Counted from the stretch's first letter, positions 1 through 10,828 are shown. The stretch is DNA of 64,000 bases from Betaproteobacteria bacterium (GCA_016703785.1 JADJBM010000031.1:118718-182717), one strand, 5' to 3'. Notes: generated by a model from the letters alone, not told the origin. Made by a program: numbers and translations.

Positions 1-1
1 G

Positions 2-475
2 GAGGAGCCCTGGCTGACGACACAGGCCGTCTATGACGAACAGTTTCGCGTACTGGCGCCGGCCGGCCATCCCTGGGCAACGCAAAAGTCCATCGACGCC
101 GCCACCCTCCTAGATGCGCAACTCCTCATGCTCGGCCCCGGCAACTGCTTCCGCGACCAGGTGATGGATCTCTGTGCGACGGCACACAGCCAGTCGGGCG
201 TCTCGCCGCACGTCATCGAGGGCAGCTCGCTGGAAACGATCCGCCACATGGTCGCCAGCGGCGTTGGCGTGACGGTCATGCCCGCCTCGGCAGTGGACGA
301 CATCCGCCCAAAGGATCCCCTCCTGCGCGTGCTGCCGTTCAGGGAACCCAGCCCGGCACGCCGCGTCGGACTGGTCTGGCGCACCAGCTACCCGCGCCAT
401 CAGGCCATCGAGGTCGTGCAGCGCGCGCTGCTCGACAGCAAGCTGCCCGGCACACGTGCTACCATCATAAAATAG
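2..475 (+). CDS. oxyR: OxyR-type LysR-family regulator, 3' part only
   Basis: C-terminal 157 residues of a LysR-family regulator whose start lies outside the window. The visible part is the effector-binding domain. Two cysteines nine residues apart (fragment residues 49 and 58, in the contexts GNCFRDQ and MDLC) match the redox pair C199/C208 of E. coli OxyR, and the following segment SSLETIRHMVASGVGVTVMP is typical of OxyR. In that family peroxide oxidises the pair to a disulfide and switches on antioxidant genes. The next gene downstream, on the same strand, is a rubrerythrin, which fits a peroxide-response locus. That OxyR controls it is inference. Confidence 0.88.
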   Translation, partial: EEPWLTTQAVYDEQFRVLAPAGHPWATQKSIDAATLLDAQLLMLGPGNCFRDQVMDLCATAHSQSGVSPHVIEGSSLETIRHMVASGVGVTVMPASAVDDIRPKDPLLRVLPFREPSPARRVGLVWRTSYPRHQAIEVVQRALLDSKLPGTRATIIK

Positions 476-524
476 GCATTAACTATCGGATTGGTTAATA
501 ATTACAATTTCCTTTTTGCATGGA

Positions 525-554
525 ATGGCCTTATCTTTGACCTGCCAAGGCCAT
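525..554. other. 8-bp inverted repeat between oxyR and rubrerythrin
   Basis: ATGGCCTT at 525-532 and AAGGCCAT at 547-554 form an exact inverted repeat with a 14-base spacer, in an AT-richer stretch 50 bases after the oxyR stop and 66 bases before the rubrerythrin start. It could be a weak oxyR terminator (no T-run follows) or an operator for the rubrerythrin operon. Confidence 0.4.
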
Positions 555-620
555 CATGTACCCCGGAAACAAGAGCGGGCACTTGTCTTGTCATATTCAA
601 CCCACGTGAGGAGTCAGACC

Positions 621-1043
621 ATGAAACAACTTAAGGGAAGCAAGACCGAACAACACCTGAAGGACGCCTTCGCCGGCGAATCCCAGGCCAACCGCCGCTA
701 TCTCTATTTCGCAGCCAAGGCTGATGTCGAGGGCTACAACGACGTCTCTGCCCTGTTCCGCTCCACGGCGGAAGGCGAAACCGGCCACGCCCACGGCCAC
801 TTGGAGTACCTCGAGCAGGTCGGCGACCCCGCCACCGGATTGCCGATCGGCCCCACCGCCGACAACCTGAAATCCGCCGTCGCCGGCGAAACCCACGAGT
901 ACACCGACATGTACCCGGGGATGGCGAAGGACGCGCGATCGGAAGGCTTCGACGAGATCGCCGACTGGTTCGAGACCCTGGCCAAGGCCGAGCGCTCGCA
1001 CGCCAACCGTTTCCAGAAGGCGCTGACCGAACTCAACGCCTAA
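621..1043 (+). CDS. rubrerythrin-like diiron protein (no rubredoxin domain)
   Basis: A 140-residue four-helix ferritin-like protein. Expected diiron ligands are present: E20, E53 with H56 (ExxH), E90 with E93, and E124 with H127 (ExxH). The C-terminal rubredoxin domain of classical rubrerythrins is absent, so an external electron donor would be needed. The family reduces H2O2 in the cytoplasm. The ATG at 621 was chosen because GAGGAG lies at 608-613 and the protein then starts as family members do; a longer frame from 516 is upstream noise. It sits directly before a gene for a two-cluster Fe-S protein and a DUF3501 gene, which together look like one redox operon. Confidence 0.9.
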   Translation: MKQLKGSKTEQHLKDAFAGESQANRRYLYFAAKADVEGYNDVSALFRSTAEGETGHAHGHLEYLEQVGDPATGLPIGPTADNLKSAVAGETHEYTDMYPGMAKDARSEGFDEIADWFETLAKAERSHANRFQKALTELNA

Positions 1044-1090
1044 GCAGTACCGTCGCAGTACCGTCCGGTCGCCACAGCGGGCGACCGGAC
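1044..1090 (+). repeat. tandem 11-bp repeat followed by an 11-bp stem-loop
   Basis: GCAGTACCGTC is repeated head to tail at 1044-1054 and 1055-1065, starting right after the rubrerythrin stop. It overlaps an exact 11-bp inverted repeat (1063-1073 and 1080-1090, 6-base loop). There is no T-run, so this looks more like an intercistronic mRNA-stability or processing hairpin than a terminator. Confidence 0.6.
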
Positions 1091-1120
1091 TTCCACCGAA
1101 TACATTACAGGGAGAACAGC

Positions 1121-2455
1121 ATGGCCGCGCCGATACGCGAAGGCAATCTCGAAGCCCCCACCCGGCATCCGCTCGACTGGAACAACCCGGCTTTCTATGA
1201 TGAGGCCGCGCTCTTCCATGAAATGGAGCGTGTCTTCGACATCTGCCACGGCTGCCGGCGCTGCGTCAGCCTGTGCCAGTCCTTCCCGACCCTGTTCGAC
1301 CTGGTGGACGAATCGCCTACCCTGGAAATGGACGGCGTCAAGAAGGAGGACTACGCCAAGGTGGTCGATCACTGTTACCTGTGCGACCTCTGCTACATGA
1401 CCAAGTGCCCCTACGTGCCGCCGCACGAATGGAACCTGGATTTCCCTCACCTCATGCTGCGCGCCAAGGCGGTGCACTTCAAGAAGGGCGCCACCAAGCT
1501 GCGCGATAAGGTGCTGACCAGCACCGACACGGTCGGCCGGCTCGCCGGCATTCCCGTCATCGCCCAGACGGTGAACGCTGTCAACAAAATTGGTCCCGCG
1601 CGCAAGGTGCTGCAGGCCGTGGCCGGCATCCATGCCGATGCCTGGCTACCCGAGTTCTCCAGCCGGCCGCTGCGCAGCCGCCTGGACAAGCTGCCCGCCG
1701 ACACGCCGGGCGAAGCGGCTGGCCCGACCAAGGGCAAGGTGGCGTTGTTTGCCACCTGCTACATGAACCGCAACGAGCCCGGCCCCGGCGAGGACCTCGC
1801 CGCCGTGTTCGCCCACAACGGCATTCCGGTCACGCTGGCCGAGAAGGAGCGCTGCTGCGGCATGCCCAAGCTGGAACTGGGCGATCTCGACTCCGTGCGC
1901 GCTGCCAAGGAAGCGAATATTCCCGTCCTGGCGAAGCTGGTCGACGCCGGCTGGGATCTCACCGCCCTGGTGCCCTCCTGCGTGCTGATGTTCAAGCAGG
2001 AACTGCCGCTGATGTTCCCGGACGATGCGGACGTGCAGAAGGTGAAGGACGCCTTCTACGATCCCTTCGAGTACCTCATGCTGCGCCACAAGGAAGGCAA
2101 GCTGAAGACCGATTTCAAGCAGGGCCTCGGCAAGGTGGCCTATCACGCCGCCTGCCACCAGCGCGTGCAGAACATCGGGCCGAAGACGAAGGAGGCCCTG
2201 TCGCTGGTGCCGGACACCGAGGTGGACATCATCGAGCGCTGCTCCGGCCACGACGGCACCTACGCCGTGAAGCAGGAGTTCCACGAATTCGCCGTGAAGA
2301 TCGTCAAGCCGGTGGTGAATCGCGTCAACCAGGCCCAACCCGACCATTACGGCAGCGACTGCGCCATGGCGGGACACCACATCGGCCATGTCCGCGCCGA
2401 CGGTACCGCACCCGAACACCCCGTCACGCTGTTGCGCCTGGCCTACGGCATCTGA
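1121..2455 (+). CDS. heterodisulfide-reductase-like (Fe-S)-binding protein
   Basis: 444 residues. Two N-terminal [4Fe-4S] motifs are visible: C42, C45, C48, C52 (ICHGCRRCVSLC) and C85, C88, C91, C96 (CYLCDLCYMTKC). They are followed by two cysteine-rich CCG-type segments (ERCCGMPKLE near residue 247; AACHQR and ERCSGH later). This is the layout of GlpC/HdrD-type electron-transfer subunits. The second CCG segment reads C-S-G, a deviation. Position between rubrerythrin and DUF3501 suggests it passes electrons to the diiron protein, which is inference. The ATG at 1121 is preceded by AGGGAGAA. Confidence 0.85.
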   Translation: MAAPIREGNLEAPTRHPLDWNNPAFYDEAALFHEMERVFDICHGCRRCVSLCQSFPTLFDLVDESPTLEMDGVKKEDYAKVVDHCYLCDLCYMTKCPYVPPHEWNLDFPHLMLRAKAVHFKKGATKLRDKVLTSTDTVGRLAGIPVIAQTVNAVNKIGPARKVLQAVAGIHADAWLPEFSSRPLRSRLDKLPADTPGEAAGPTKGKVALFATCYMNRNEPGPGEDLAAVFAHNGIPVTLAEKERCCGMPKLELGDLDSVRAAKEANIPVLAKLVDAGWDLTALVPSCVLMFKQELPLMFPDDADVQKVKDAFYDPFEYLMLRHKEGKLKTDFKQGLGKVAYHAACHQRVQNIGPKTKEALSLVPDTEVDIIERCSGHDGTYAVKQEFHEFAVKIVKPVVNRVNQAQPDHYGSDCAMAGHHIGHVRADGTAPEHPVTLLRLAYGI

Positions 2456-2474
2456 AAGAAAGGAAAGGCAAGCA

Positions 2475-3056
2475 ATGAACGCACTAACGCATGAAAAGCT
2501 CTACACCCTGGAGCACTACGCCCGCATCCGGCCGGAATTCCGCGCGCAGGTGATCGCGCACAAGAAGAACCGCCAGTTGCCCATCGGCGAACACGCCACG
2601 CTGTATTTCGAGGATGCCCTGACCATGCAATACCAGGTGCAGGAAATGCTGCGCCTCGAGCGCATGTTCGAACCGGAACCGATCCAGGAGGAGCTCGACG
2701 TCTACAACCCGCTTATCCCCGACGGCCACAACTGGAAGGCCACCTTCATGGTCGAGTACGGCGACGTCGACGAGCGCCGCCGCATGCTGGCGAAGCTGAT
2801 CGGCATCGAGAAGAAGGTCTGGCTGCAGGTGGAAGGCTGCGACAAGGTCTACCCCATCGCCAACGAGGACCTCGACCGCGAAACCGAGGACAAGACCTCG
2901 GCCGTGCATTTCCTGCGCTTCGAACTGACGCCTCCGATGATCGCCGCCGCGAAAAAAGGCGCCGCCCTCCGCGCCGGCATCGACCACGACCAGTACCGCG
3001 AAGCCATCACTGTGCCCCCGGCGGTGCGCGATTCGCTGGTGGCCGATCTGGCCTGA
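2475..3056 (+). CDS. DUF3501 family protein
   Basis: 193 residues, soluble, no signal peptide or obvious metal-binding cysteine cluster. Sequence features such as NRQLPIGEHATLYFEDALTM and a C-terminal HFLRFEL segment match the DUF3501 family, whose function is unknown. The ATG at 2475 has AAAGGAAAGGC in front and lies 19 bases after the Fe-S gene, so the three genes from 621 form one transcription unit. I recognise the recurring order rubrerythrin, Fe-S protein, DUF3501 from other proteobacteria; the biochemical role of this protein is not known. Confidence 0.85.
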   Translation: MNALTHEKLYTLEHYARIRPEFRAQVIAHKKNRQLPIGEHATLYFEDALTMQYQVQEMLRLERMFEPEPIQEELDVYNPLIPDGHNWKATFMVEYGDVDERRRMLAKLIGIEKKVWLQVEGCDKVYPIANEDLDRETEDKTSAVHFLRFELTPPMIAAAKKGAALRAGIDHDQYREAITVPPAVRDSLVADLA

Positions 3057-3057
3057 C

Positions 3058-6000
3058 TTACTGGTACACCACCTCGACGTTCTCCGCCTGCAGCCATTGC
3101 TGCAGGCCAGTGAGCAGCTCGTCGTCGAGGCGCACACGCCAGGCTTCCCCCAGCGGCATCTCGCATTCGGCCTGCGCATTGCAATAGCGCACGCGCACCG
3201 GGCAGGGGCCGTTGCGATAGGGTGCCAGCAGGGCGCGCAGCTTCTCCGTCGCCGTATTGTCGCGGCTGACTTTCCCGTTCAGCGCCACGCGCAGTACCTT
3301 GGCGTAGCGGCCGCGCGCCTCGGCCAGCGTCATCAGCTTGTCGGCCACGACGCGCAGGCCGCCGTTGAAATCGTCGCGGCTCACCTTGCCCTCGACGATC
3401 AGCGCATCGTCCTCGCGGATCTTGGCGCGCTCGGCCTCGAACACCTCGTTGAATACCGTCATCTCCACCTGCGCCGTACCGTCGTCGAGCGTGACGACGA
3501 TCATCTTGCCGCGGCGGGTCATCTGCGTGCGCGTGGCCGTGACGATGCCGGCCAGCAGCACCGGCTCCTTCTGCGGTTCCAGTGACGCCAGCGGGCGCCG
3601 CACGAAGGCCGACAACTCGTCGCGCACCTCGTTGTAGGGATGACCGGAGAGGAAGAACCCCAGCGCCTGCTTCTCGTTGAGCAGCCGTTCCCGTTCGCTC
3701 CAGGGCGGCGTCTCGATCATCTGCACACGTTGATCCTCCCCACTGCCGGCATCGAACAGCCCGACCTGCAGGGCGTTGCGCTCCGCTTGCTCCGCTGCCT
3801 CGAGGGCAATGCCGACCGATGCCATCATCCGCGCACGCTGTGCCTGTCCTGAGCCTGTCGAAGGATCGATGGAATCGAAGGCGCCGGCGCGCACCAGCGC
3901 CTCGATGACGCGGCGGTTCACCACGCGCTTGTCGATGCGCCGGCAGAAGTCGAACAGGTCGGTGAAGTCGCCGCCGGCTTCGCGCGCCCGCTGCAGCGCG
4001 CCGATGGCCGATTCTCCGGTGCCCTTGATGGCACCCAGTCCGTAGCGGATGGTCTTCGCATCCACCGGCGTGAAGCGGTAGCGGCTGCGGTTGATGTCCG
4101 GCGGCAGGAAAGTCAGTCCGCAGGACACGGCGTCGGCCACGAAGAACTGCACCTTGTCGGTGTCGGCCATTTCCGAGGACAGCGTCGCCGCCATGAAGGC
4201 CGCCGCATGGTGGCACTTGAGGTACGCCGTCTGGTAGGCGACCAGGGAATACGCGGCGGCGTGCGACTTGTTGAAGCCGTAGCCGGCGAACTTCTCCATG
4301 GTGTCGAAGATCTCGTTGGCCTTGTCCGCGCCGATGCCGTTCTTTCCCGCGCCGGCGACGAAGCTCTCGCGCTGCTGAGCCATCTCCTCCAGCTTCTTCT
4401 TGCCCATGGCGCGGCGCAGCAGGTCGGCGGCGCCGAGCGAGTAGCCGGCCACCACCTGCGCCGCCTGCATCACCTGCTCCTGGTACACCATGATGCCGTA
4501 GGTGTTGCCGACCACGCTCTCCAGCAGCGGATGCGGATAGACGATGCGCTCGCGTCCGTGCTTGCGGGCGATGAAGTTCGGAATGAAGTCCATCGGCCCC
4601 GGGCGGTAGAGCGCATTGAGGGCGATGAGGTCTTCCAGCCGGTCGGGCTTCGCCTGGACCAGCGTCTCCTTCATGCCGCGCGATTCGAACTGGAACACCG
4701 CCGTCGTGTTGGCGGTCTTGAAGATGCGGTCGTAGGTCGGCTTGTCGTCGAGCGGCAGGGTATCGAGATCCACCTCGACACCCTCCACCTCTTTGACGAA
4801 GCGCACCGCCTCGGCGAGGATGGTCAGGGTGCGCAGGCCGAGGAAGTCGAACTTCACCAGGCCGGCCTTCTCGACGTCGTCCTTGTCGAACTGGCTCACC
4901 GCGGTCTCCGCCCCGCCCGCCGAATACAACGGACAGAAGTCGGTCAGCCTGCCTGGTGCGATGAGCACGCCGCCGGCGTGCATGCCGACGTTGCGGGTCA
5001 ATCCCTCCAGCCTGCTGGCCAGTTCCAGCAGCTCGCGGATCTCCTCCTCGCGCTCGGCGCGCTCGTTGATGGCCGGCTCCTTCTCGCGCGCATCCTTCAG
5101 GGTGATCCCCAGCTCGCTGGGGATCAGCTTGGCGAACTGGTCGACGAAATTGAAGCCGAGGTCGAGCACGCGGCCGACATCGCGGATCACCGCCTTGGCC
5201 GCCATGGTGCCGAAGGTGGCGATCTGCGAGACGGCATGGCTGCCGTAGCTGCGCTTGACGTAGTCGATGACGCGATCGCGGCCCTCCTGGCAGAAGTCCA
5301 CGTCGAAGTCCGGCATCGACACGCGCTCCGGGTTGAGGAAGCGCTCGAAGAGCAGGCCGTAGCGCAGCGGATCGAGGTCGGTGATGCCCAGCGAATACGC
5401 CACCAGCGAGCCGGCGCCAGAGCCGCGGCCGGGGCCGACCGGCACGCCGTTCTGCCTGGCCCAGTTGATGAAGTCGGCGACGATGAGGAAATAGCCCGGG
5501 AAACCCATCTGCTGGATGGTCTTGCACTCGAAGATCAGGCGGTCGGCGTATTCCGGCCGCCGGGTCTCGCGCTCGGCGGCATCCGGAAACAGCCGCGCCA
5601 GGCGCCGCTCCAAACCCAGTTCCGCCTGTTGCGTCAGGTAGTCGTCGAGGGAAATGCCTTCCGGCGTGGGAAACTGCGGCAGCCGGTTCTTGCCCAGCTC
5701 GACGGACAGGCTGCAGCGCCGCGCGATTTCGACGGCGTTCTCCAGCGCCTCGGGCAGGTCGGCGAAAAGCGCCTGCATCTCGGCCTGCGACTTGAAATAC
5801 TGCTCCTCGGTGAATACGCGCGGCCGGCGCGGATCGGCCAGCGCATAGCCCTCGGCGATACACACCCGCGCTTCGTGCGCCTTGAAATCGTCGCGCTCAA
5901 GGAACTGCACGGGATGCGTCGCAACCACCGGCAAGCCCAATTTCGCCGCCAGTGCGACGCTCGCCGCGATGAGTGGCTCCGCCTGCGGCTGGCCATAGCG

Positions 6001-6534
6001 CTGCAGTTCGATGTAGAAGCTGTCGGGGAACAGCCGGGCCCACTCGCGCGCTGCGGTCTCGGCCTGCGCCGTGCCGCCCATCAGCAGGCTCTGGCCGACA
6101 TCGCCGAGCGCCGCACCGGATAGCGCGATCAGGCCGGAATTGTCGCCGTCGGCAAAGGCCGCACGTGTAATCTCGGCGCGACCGCGCTGGCGCGGCCCCA
6201 GAAAGGCTTGCGTCAACAATTCACATAAGCGCAGATAGCCGCCGTGATGCTTCGCCAGCAGCAGCAGGCGCACGGGCCGGTCGCGTTCGCTCTCGGCGGC
6301 GGCGCCCGCGGCAGGCGCCACCCACACGTCGCAGCCGACGACGGGCTTGAGGCCCCGGCTGCGCGCGCTGCTGTAGAACTTGACCATGCCGAACAGGTTG
6401 GCCAGATCGGTCAGCGCCAGCGCCGGCATGCCGCAGGCGGCCGCCTTGGCCACGGCAGCATCGAGCCGGACCATGCCGTCGGCTATGGAGTACTCGCTGT
6501 GCAGGCGGAGATGGACAAAAACGGGGGACGGCAT
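3058..6534 (-). CDS. dnaE: DNA polymerase III alpha subunit
   Basis: 1158 residues, full length for DnaE. It polymerises DNA in the replicative holoenzyme. The N-terminal PHP domain starts with HLRLHSEYS (residues 8-16), the catalytic palm carries PDFDVDF near residue 407, and the C-terminal OB fold is present. Near residue 893 the stretch DPSTGSGQAQ is encoded by a dispersed repeat (see 3843-3864) and looks like a small in-frame insertion. Two copies of the 24-bp bipartite motif also lie inside the gene. It converges tail to tail with the DUF3501 gene (one base between the stops). Confidence 0.97.
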   Translation of the reverse strand: MPSPVFVHLRLHSEYSIADGMVRLDAAVAKAAACGMPALALTDLANLFGMVKFYSSARSRGLKPVVGCDVWVAPAAGAAAESERDRPVRLLLLAKHHGGYLRLCELLTQAFLGPRQRGRAEITRAAFADGDNSGLIALSGAALGDVGQSLLMGGTAQAETAAREWARLFPDSFYIELQRYGQPQAEPLIAASVALAAKLGLPVVATHPVQFLERDDFKAHEARVCIAEGYALADPRRPRVFTEEQYFKSQAEMQALFADLPEALENAVEIARRCSLSVELGKNRLPQFPTPEGISLDDYLTQQAELGLERRLARLFPDAAERETRRPEYADRLIFECKTIQQMGFPGYFLIVADFINWARQNGVPVGPGRGSGAGSLVAYSLGITDLDPLRYGLLFERFLNPERVSMPDFDVDFCQEGRDRVIDYVKRSYGSHAVSQIATFGTMAAKAVIRDVGRVLDLGFNFVDQFAKLIPSELGITLKDAREKEPAINERAEREEEIRELLELASRLEGLTRNVGMHAGGVLIAPGRLTDFCPLYSAGGAETAVSQFDKDDVEKAGLVKFDFLGLRTLTILAEAVRFVKEVEGVEVDLDTLPLDDKPTYDRIFKTANTTAVFQFESRGMKETLVQAKPDRLEDLIALNALYRPGPMDFIPNFIARKHGRERIVYPHPLLESVVGNTYGIMVYQEQVMQAAQVVAGYSLGAADLLRRAMGKKKLEEMAQQRESFVAGAGKNGIGADKANEIFDTMEKFAGYGFNKSHAAAYSLVAYQTAYLKCHHAAAFMAATLSSEMADTDKVQFFVADAVSCGLTFLPPDINRSRYRFTPVDAKTIRYGLGAIKGTGESAIGALQRAREAGGDFTDLFDFCRRIDKRVVNRRVIEALVRAGAFDSIDPSTGSGQAQRARMMASVGIALEAAEQAERNALQVGLFDAGSGEDQRVQMIETPPWSERERLLNEKQALGFFLSGHPYNEVRDELSAFVRRPLASLEPQKEPVLLAGIVTATRTQMTRRGKMIVVTLDDGTAQVEMTVFNEVFEAERAKIREDDALIVEGKVSRDDFNGGLRVVADKLMTLAEARGRYAKVLRVALNGKVSRDNTATEKLRALLAPYRNGPCPVRVRYCNAQAECEMPLGEAWRVRLDDELLTGLQQWLQAENVEVVYQ
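3250..3273 (-). repeat. 24-bp bipartite motif AAAGTCAG-N10-ACGGCG, copy 1
   Basis: Exact match to both half-sites, within dnaE on its coding strand, where it encodes K-V-S-R-D-N-T-A. Confidence 0.9.
3843..3864 (+). repeat. dispersed CCTTCGACAGGCTCAGGACAG-type repeat inside dnaE
   Basis: The sequence whose reverse complement begins CCTTCGACAGGCTCAGG is a short repeat I recognise as common in many proteobacterial genomes, usually between genes. Here it lies inside dnaE in frame and adds the peptide STGSGQAQ. I saw only one copy in the window. Confidence 0.7.
4109..4132 (+). repeat. 24-bp bipartite motif, copy 2
   Basis: Exact match to both half-sites, within dnaE on the non-coding strand. The gene reads it as A-V-S-C-G-L-T-F. 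Confidence 0.9.
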
Positions 6535-6657
6535 GGACGTATTTTAGAACCTAAGCGCATGCGCAAGGCTTCGAATTTTCAGTTGCCGCGGATAAATGAC
6601 ATTGCCCTCTCCCCTGTCATTCCCCATAATGCCGCCTCCTCCAAGAAAAACAAAACC

Positions 6658-8297
<1,640 letters not shown>

Positions 8298-8301
<4 letters not shown>

Positions 8302-9161
8302 ATCGAGCCAGATGGGCCTTGCCCGCCCTGTTCGCCGGCGCCATCGGCATCGCTTTCGCTCCCATCTTCGTGCGCTGGTCTGAAGTCGGCCCGGTCGCCA
8401 CGGCGTTCTGGCGCATGACGCTGGCGCTGCCGCTGCTCGTGCTGTGGGCTTCCATGCAGCCGCGCGGCACGAACCTGCCGGGCCAGCGCGCGGGCTTCGC
8501 CATGGCGCTCCTCGCCGGGCTGTTCTTCGCGGCGGACCTGGCCGTGTGGCACTGGTCGATCCGCCTGACCAGCGTGGCGAATGCCACCTTTCTCGCCAAC
8601 CTGGCGCCCGTCGCCGTCACGCTGGGCGCCTGGTTGCTGCTGGGCGAGCGCGCGAAGCCGGTGTTTTTCGTTGGCATGGCATTGGCGCTGACCGGTGCCG
8701 CGCTGCTGGTGCGGGCCAACGTCGGCTCGGACAACGCCTTGCTCGGGGATTCATTGGGCATCCTGACGGCACTCTTCTACGCCGGCTACCAGCTCTGCGT
8801 GAAGCGCCTGCGCGACACGCAGTCCACGGCGCGCATCATGCTGATATCGGGTACGGCCTGCGCGGCCGTTCTGCTGCCGCTGGCGCTGGCGGCGGGAGAA
8901 ACCGTCCTGCCGACTACGCTGACAGGCTGGCTGGTCGTGCTGGCCCTCGCCGTCGTCTGCCAGTTCGCCGGCCAAAGCCTGATCACCTACGCCGTGGCGC
9001 ACCTGTCGGCCAGTTTTTCCTCGGTGAGCCTGCTGGTGCAACCGGTGGCCGCCGCGGCCCTGGCCTGGCTGCTGTTCGGCGAGGCGCTGGCCGCCCTGCA
9101 GTGGTGGGGCGGCGCGGCAGTGCTTCTGGGGATTTACCTGGCGCGGCGCGGCAGCTTCTAA
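8298..9161 (+). CDS. EamA/DMT-superfamily transporter
   Basis: 287 residues, almost entirely hydrophobic with about ten predicted membrane segments in two EamA repeats; small positively charged ends. Motifs typical of the family are visible, such as APIFVRWSEVGP in the first helix region and LLGERAKP at the end of the first repeat. The family exports amino acids or other metabolites, but the substrate cannot be read from sequence. Translation is probably coupled to the upstream cyclase gene through the ATGA overlap. Confidence 0.88.
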
Positions 9162-9856
9162 GCCAGGTCGAAGAGAAGGATTTCCGCGTCCGCGGCGGCG
9201 GTGATGCGCAACTCGGATTCCTCCGCGATTTTTGCGCCGTCGCCGGCGCCGAGCTGCACGCCATTGAGGTCCACCGCGCCGCGCGCCACGTGCAGGTAGG
9301 CGTGCCGGCCCGGTGCCAGGACATGGCGCACCGATTCGCCCGGTACCAGCAGCGCCGCGTAGAGCGCGGCATCCTGGTGGATCGTCACGCTGCCGTCGCG
9401 GCCGTCCTTCGAGGCCACCCGCCGCAGCCGGCCGCGTCTTTCCTCGACGGGGAAAAACGTCTGCTCGTAACTCGGCGGCACGCCGCGCACGCTCGGTTCG
9501 ATCCAGATCTGCAGCAGGTGTGTGGTGGCGTCCGGCGAGGGATTGAACTCGCTGTGCATCACGCCCTTGCCGGCGCTCATGCGCTGCACTTCGCCGGGGC
9601 GGATCACGGTGCCGTTGCCCATGCTGTCCTTGTGCTCCAGCTCGCCGTCGAGCAGGTAGGTGACGATCTCCATGTCGCGGTGGCCGTGCGTGCCGAAGCC
9701 CTTGGCCGGCTGGACGATGTCCTCATTGATGACGCGCAGGCTGCGCCAGTTCATTTCCGCCGGATCGTAATAGTCGGCGAAGGAGAACGTATGCCAGCTC
9801 TCCAGCCAGCCGTGGTCGAAATGCCCGCGCGCCTCGCTCTTGCGTATGTGGATCAT
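9158..9856 (-). CDS. pirin family bicupin protein
   Basis: 232 residues in two cupin domains. The metal ligands of pirin/quercetinase are visible in the N-terminal cupin: two His in GTHGHRDME and His plus Glu in VMHSEFNP. Family members act as quercetin 2,3-dioxygenases or redox-sensing iron proteins; the physiological substrate here is unknown. The ATG at 9856 is supported by AAGGAGG directly upstream, which rules out the longer frame reaching 9964. Its 3' end overlaps the convergent transporter gene by four bases. Confidence 0.92.
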   Translation of the reverse strand: MIHIRKSEARGHFDHGWLESWHTFSFADYYDPAEMNWRSLRVINEDIVQPAKGFGTHGHRDMEIVTYLLDGELEHKDSMGNGTVIRPGEVQRMSAGKGVMHSEFNPSPDATTHLLQIWIEPSVRGVPPSYEQTFFPVEERRGRLRRVASKDGRDGSVTIHQDAALYAALLVPGESVRHVLAPGRHAYLHVARGAVDLNGVQLGAGDGAKIAEESELRITAAADAEILLFDLA

Positions 9857-9881
9857 GCCTGCCTCCTTCAAGACCGATTGC

Positions 9882-10817
9882 TCACCAGGGCTTTCCCAGC
9901 GCGTGCGGCAAGGAAGCCAGCGCGAGCAGGAAAATCGCAATATGAAACACTGCCCAGCGACCATAACTCGTTCTGCCCGCCGCCTCGCCGTCGGCGCCGC
10001 GGCGGATCAGGAAGGGCCGCCGGTCCTCCGGCAGCCTGAGCAGATGAAGCTCCTGCGCTTCGCCGAATTCACGCAGCGTCTCGCGCCGCGCCTGGCTGCG
10101 CGCCAGCTCCCATTCGCGCGCACCGACTTCGCCATTCGCATCGAGGTCGAAGCGTTCGGCCAGCGTCCCGGGCGCGTCCTTCCAGCCGGCAATGCGCGCT
10201 GCGGTCTCGCCGCGCAGGATATCGCCGAGCGGCTTGTCGCGCAGCGTGGTGAAATCGCCGAGGGCATGCACCTCCTCGTCCGCCCGCAGCAGCCATTCCG
10301 TCTTCCTGAGGTCGCCCCTGGCGAGCACCCGCCAGGAACGGGCATTGTCGGTTTGATCGTTGTACCAGGTGGAAGGTTTCAATCCCGTCATTTCCGCGCC
10401 TTGCGGCTGGATCATGCAGGCGCCGCTGGCGTCCTCGATCAGGAACGGGGTCTCGCTCTCGTCCTCTTCTTCGATGCTCCAGTCGTCGCCGTCGTAACGC
10501 TCAATGCGATAGCGATACCAGACGCAGGACTCGCCGCTGAGTGGCGCAACCAGTTGCCGGCCCGGCAGGAGGCGCGACGTTCCGGCCAGCTCGACGTAGC
10601 CCTGAGCAGCCGAGGCAATGAGGCTGGTCGGCGTGTCCGCCACAGCGCGACCGCGGCGATGGCAATCGATCCAGGCGAAGAAGGCGAGACCCGCCGCCGT
10701 CGCTGCCGAAGCAGTGGCGATGAAGATCTGCGGTGCAAAGAGGGACCAGGCGAGTATCGCGGCCTCGCCGCCGCTGGTAAGCAACTGCCGATAATCTCCG
10801 CGCAGGGAGCGCCCCAT
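9882..10817 (-). CDS. GIDE-domain membrane protein (MULAN-like)
   Basis: 311 residues. One membrane segment near the N-terminus (about 28-50) and one near the C-terminus (about 288-306) enclose a large domain resembling the GIDE/MULAN domain (CVWYRYRIE near 98-106, then EDESETPFLIED), known in bacteria without assigned function. Residues 224-235 (DLDANGEVGARE) match an EF-hand calcium loop with acidic or amide residues at positions 1, 3, 5 and 12. No RING finger is present, so the eukaryotic ligase activity is not implied. It lies between pirin and a ParA gene on the same strand. Confidence 0.75.
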   Translation of the reverse strand: MGRSLRGDYRQLLTSGGEAAILAWSLFAPQIFIATASAATAAGLAFFAWIDCHRRGRAVADTPTSLIASAAQGYVELAGTSRLLPGRQLVAPLSGESCVWYRYRIERYDGDDWSIEEEDESETPFLIEDASGACMIQPQGAEMTGLKPSTWYNDQTDNARSWRVLARGDLRKTEWLLRADEEVHALGDFTTLRDKPLGDILRGETAARIAGWKDAPGTLAERFDLDANGEVGAREWELARSQARRETLREFGEAQELHLLRLPEDRRPFLIRRGADGEAAGRTSYGRWAVFHIAIFLLALASLPHALGKPW

Positions 10818-10828
10818 GGCCGCGCGGC

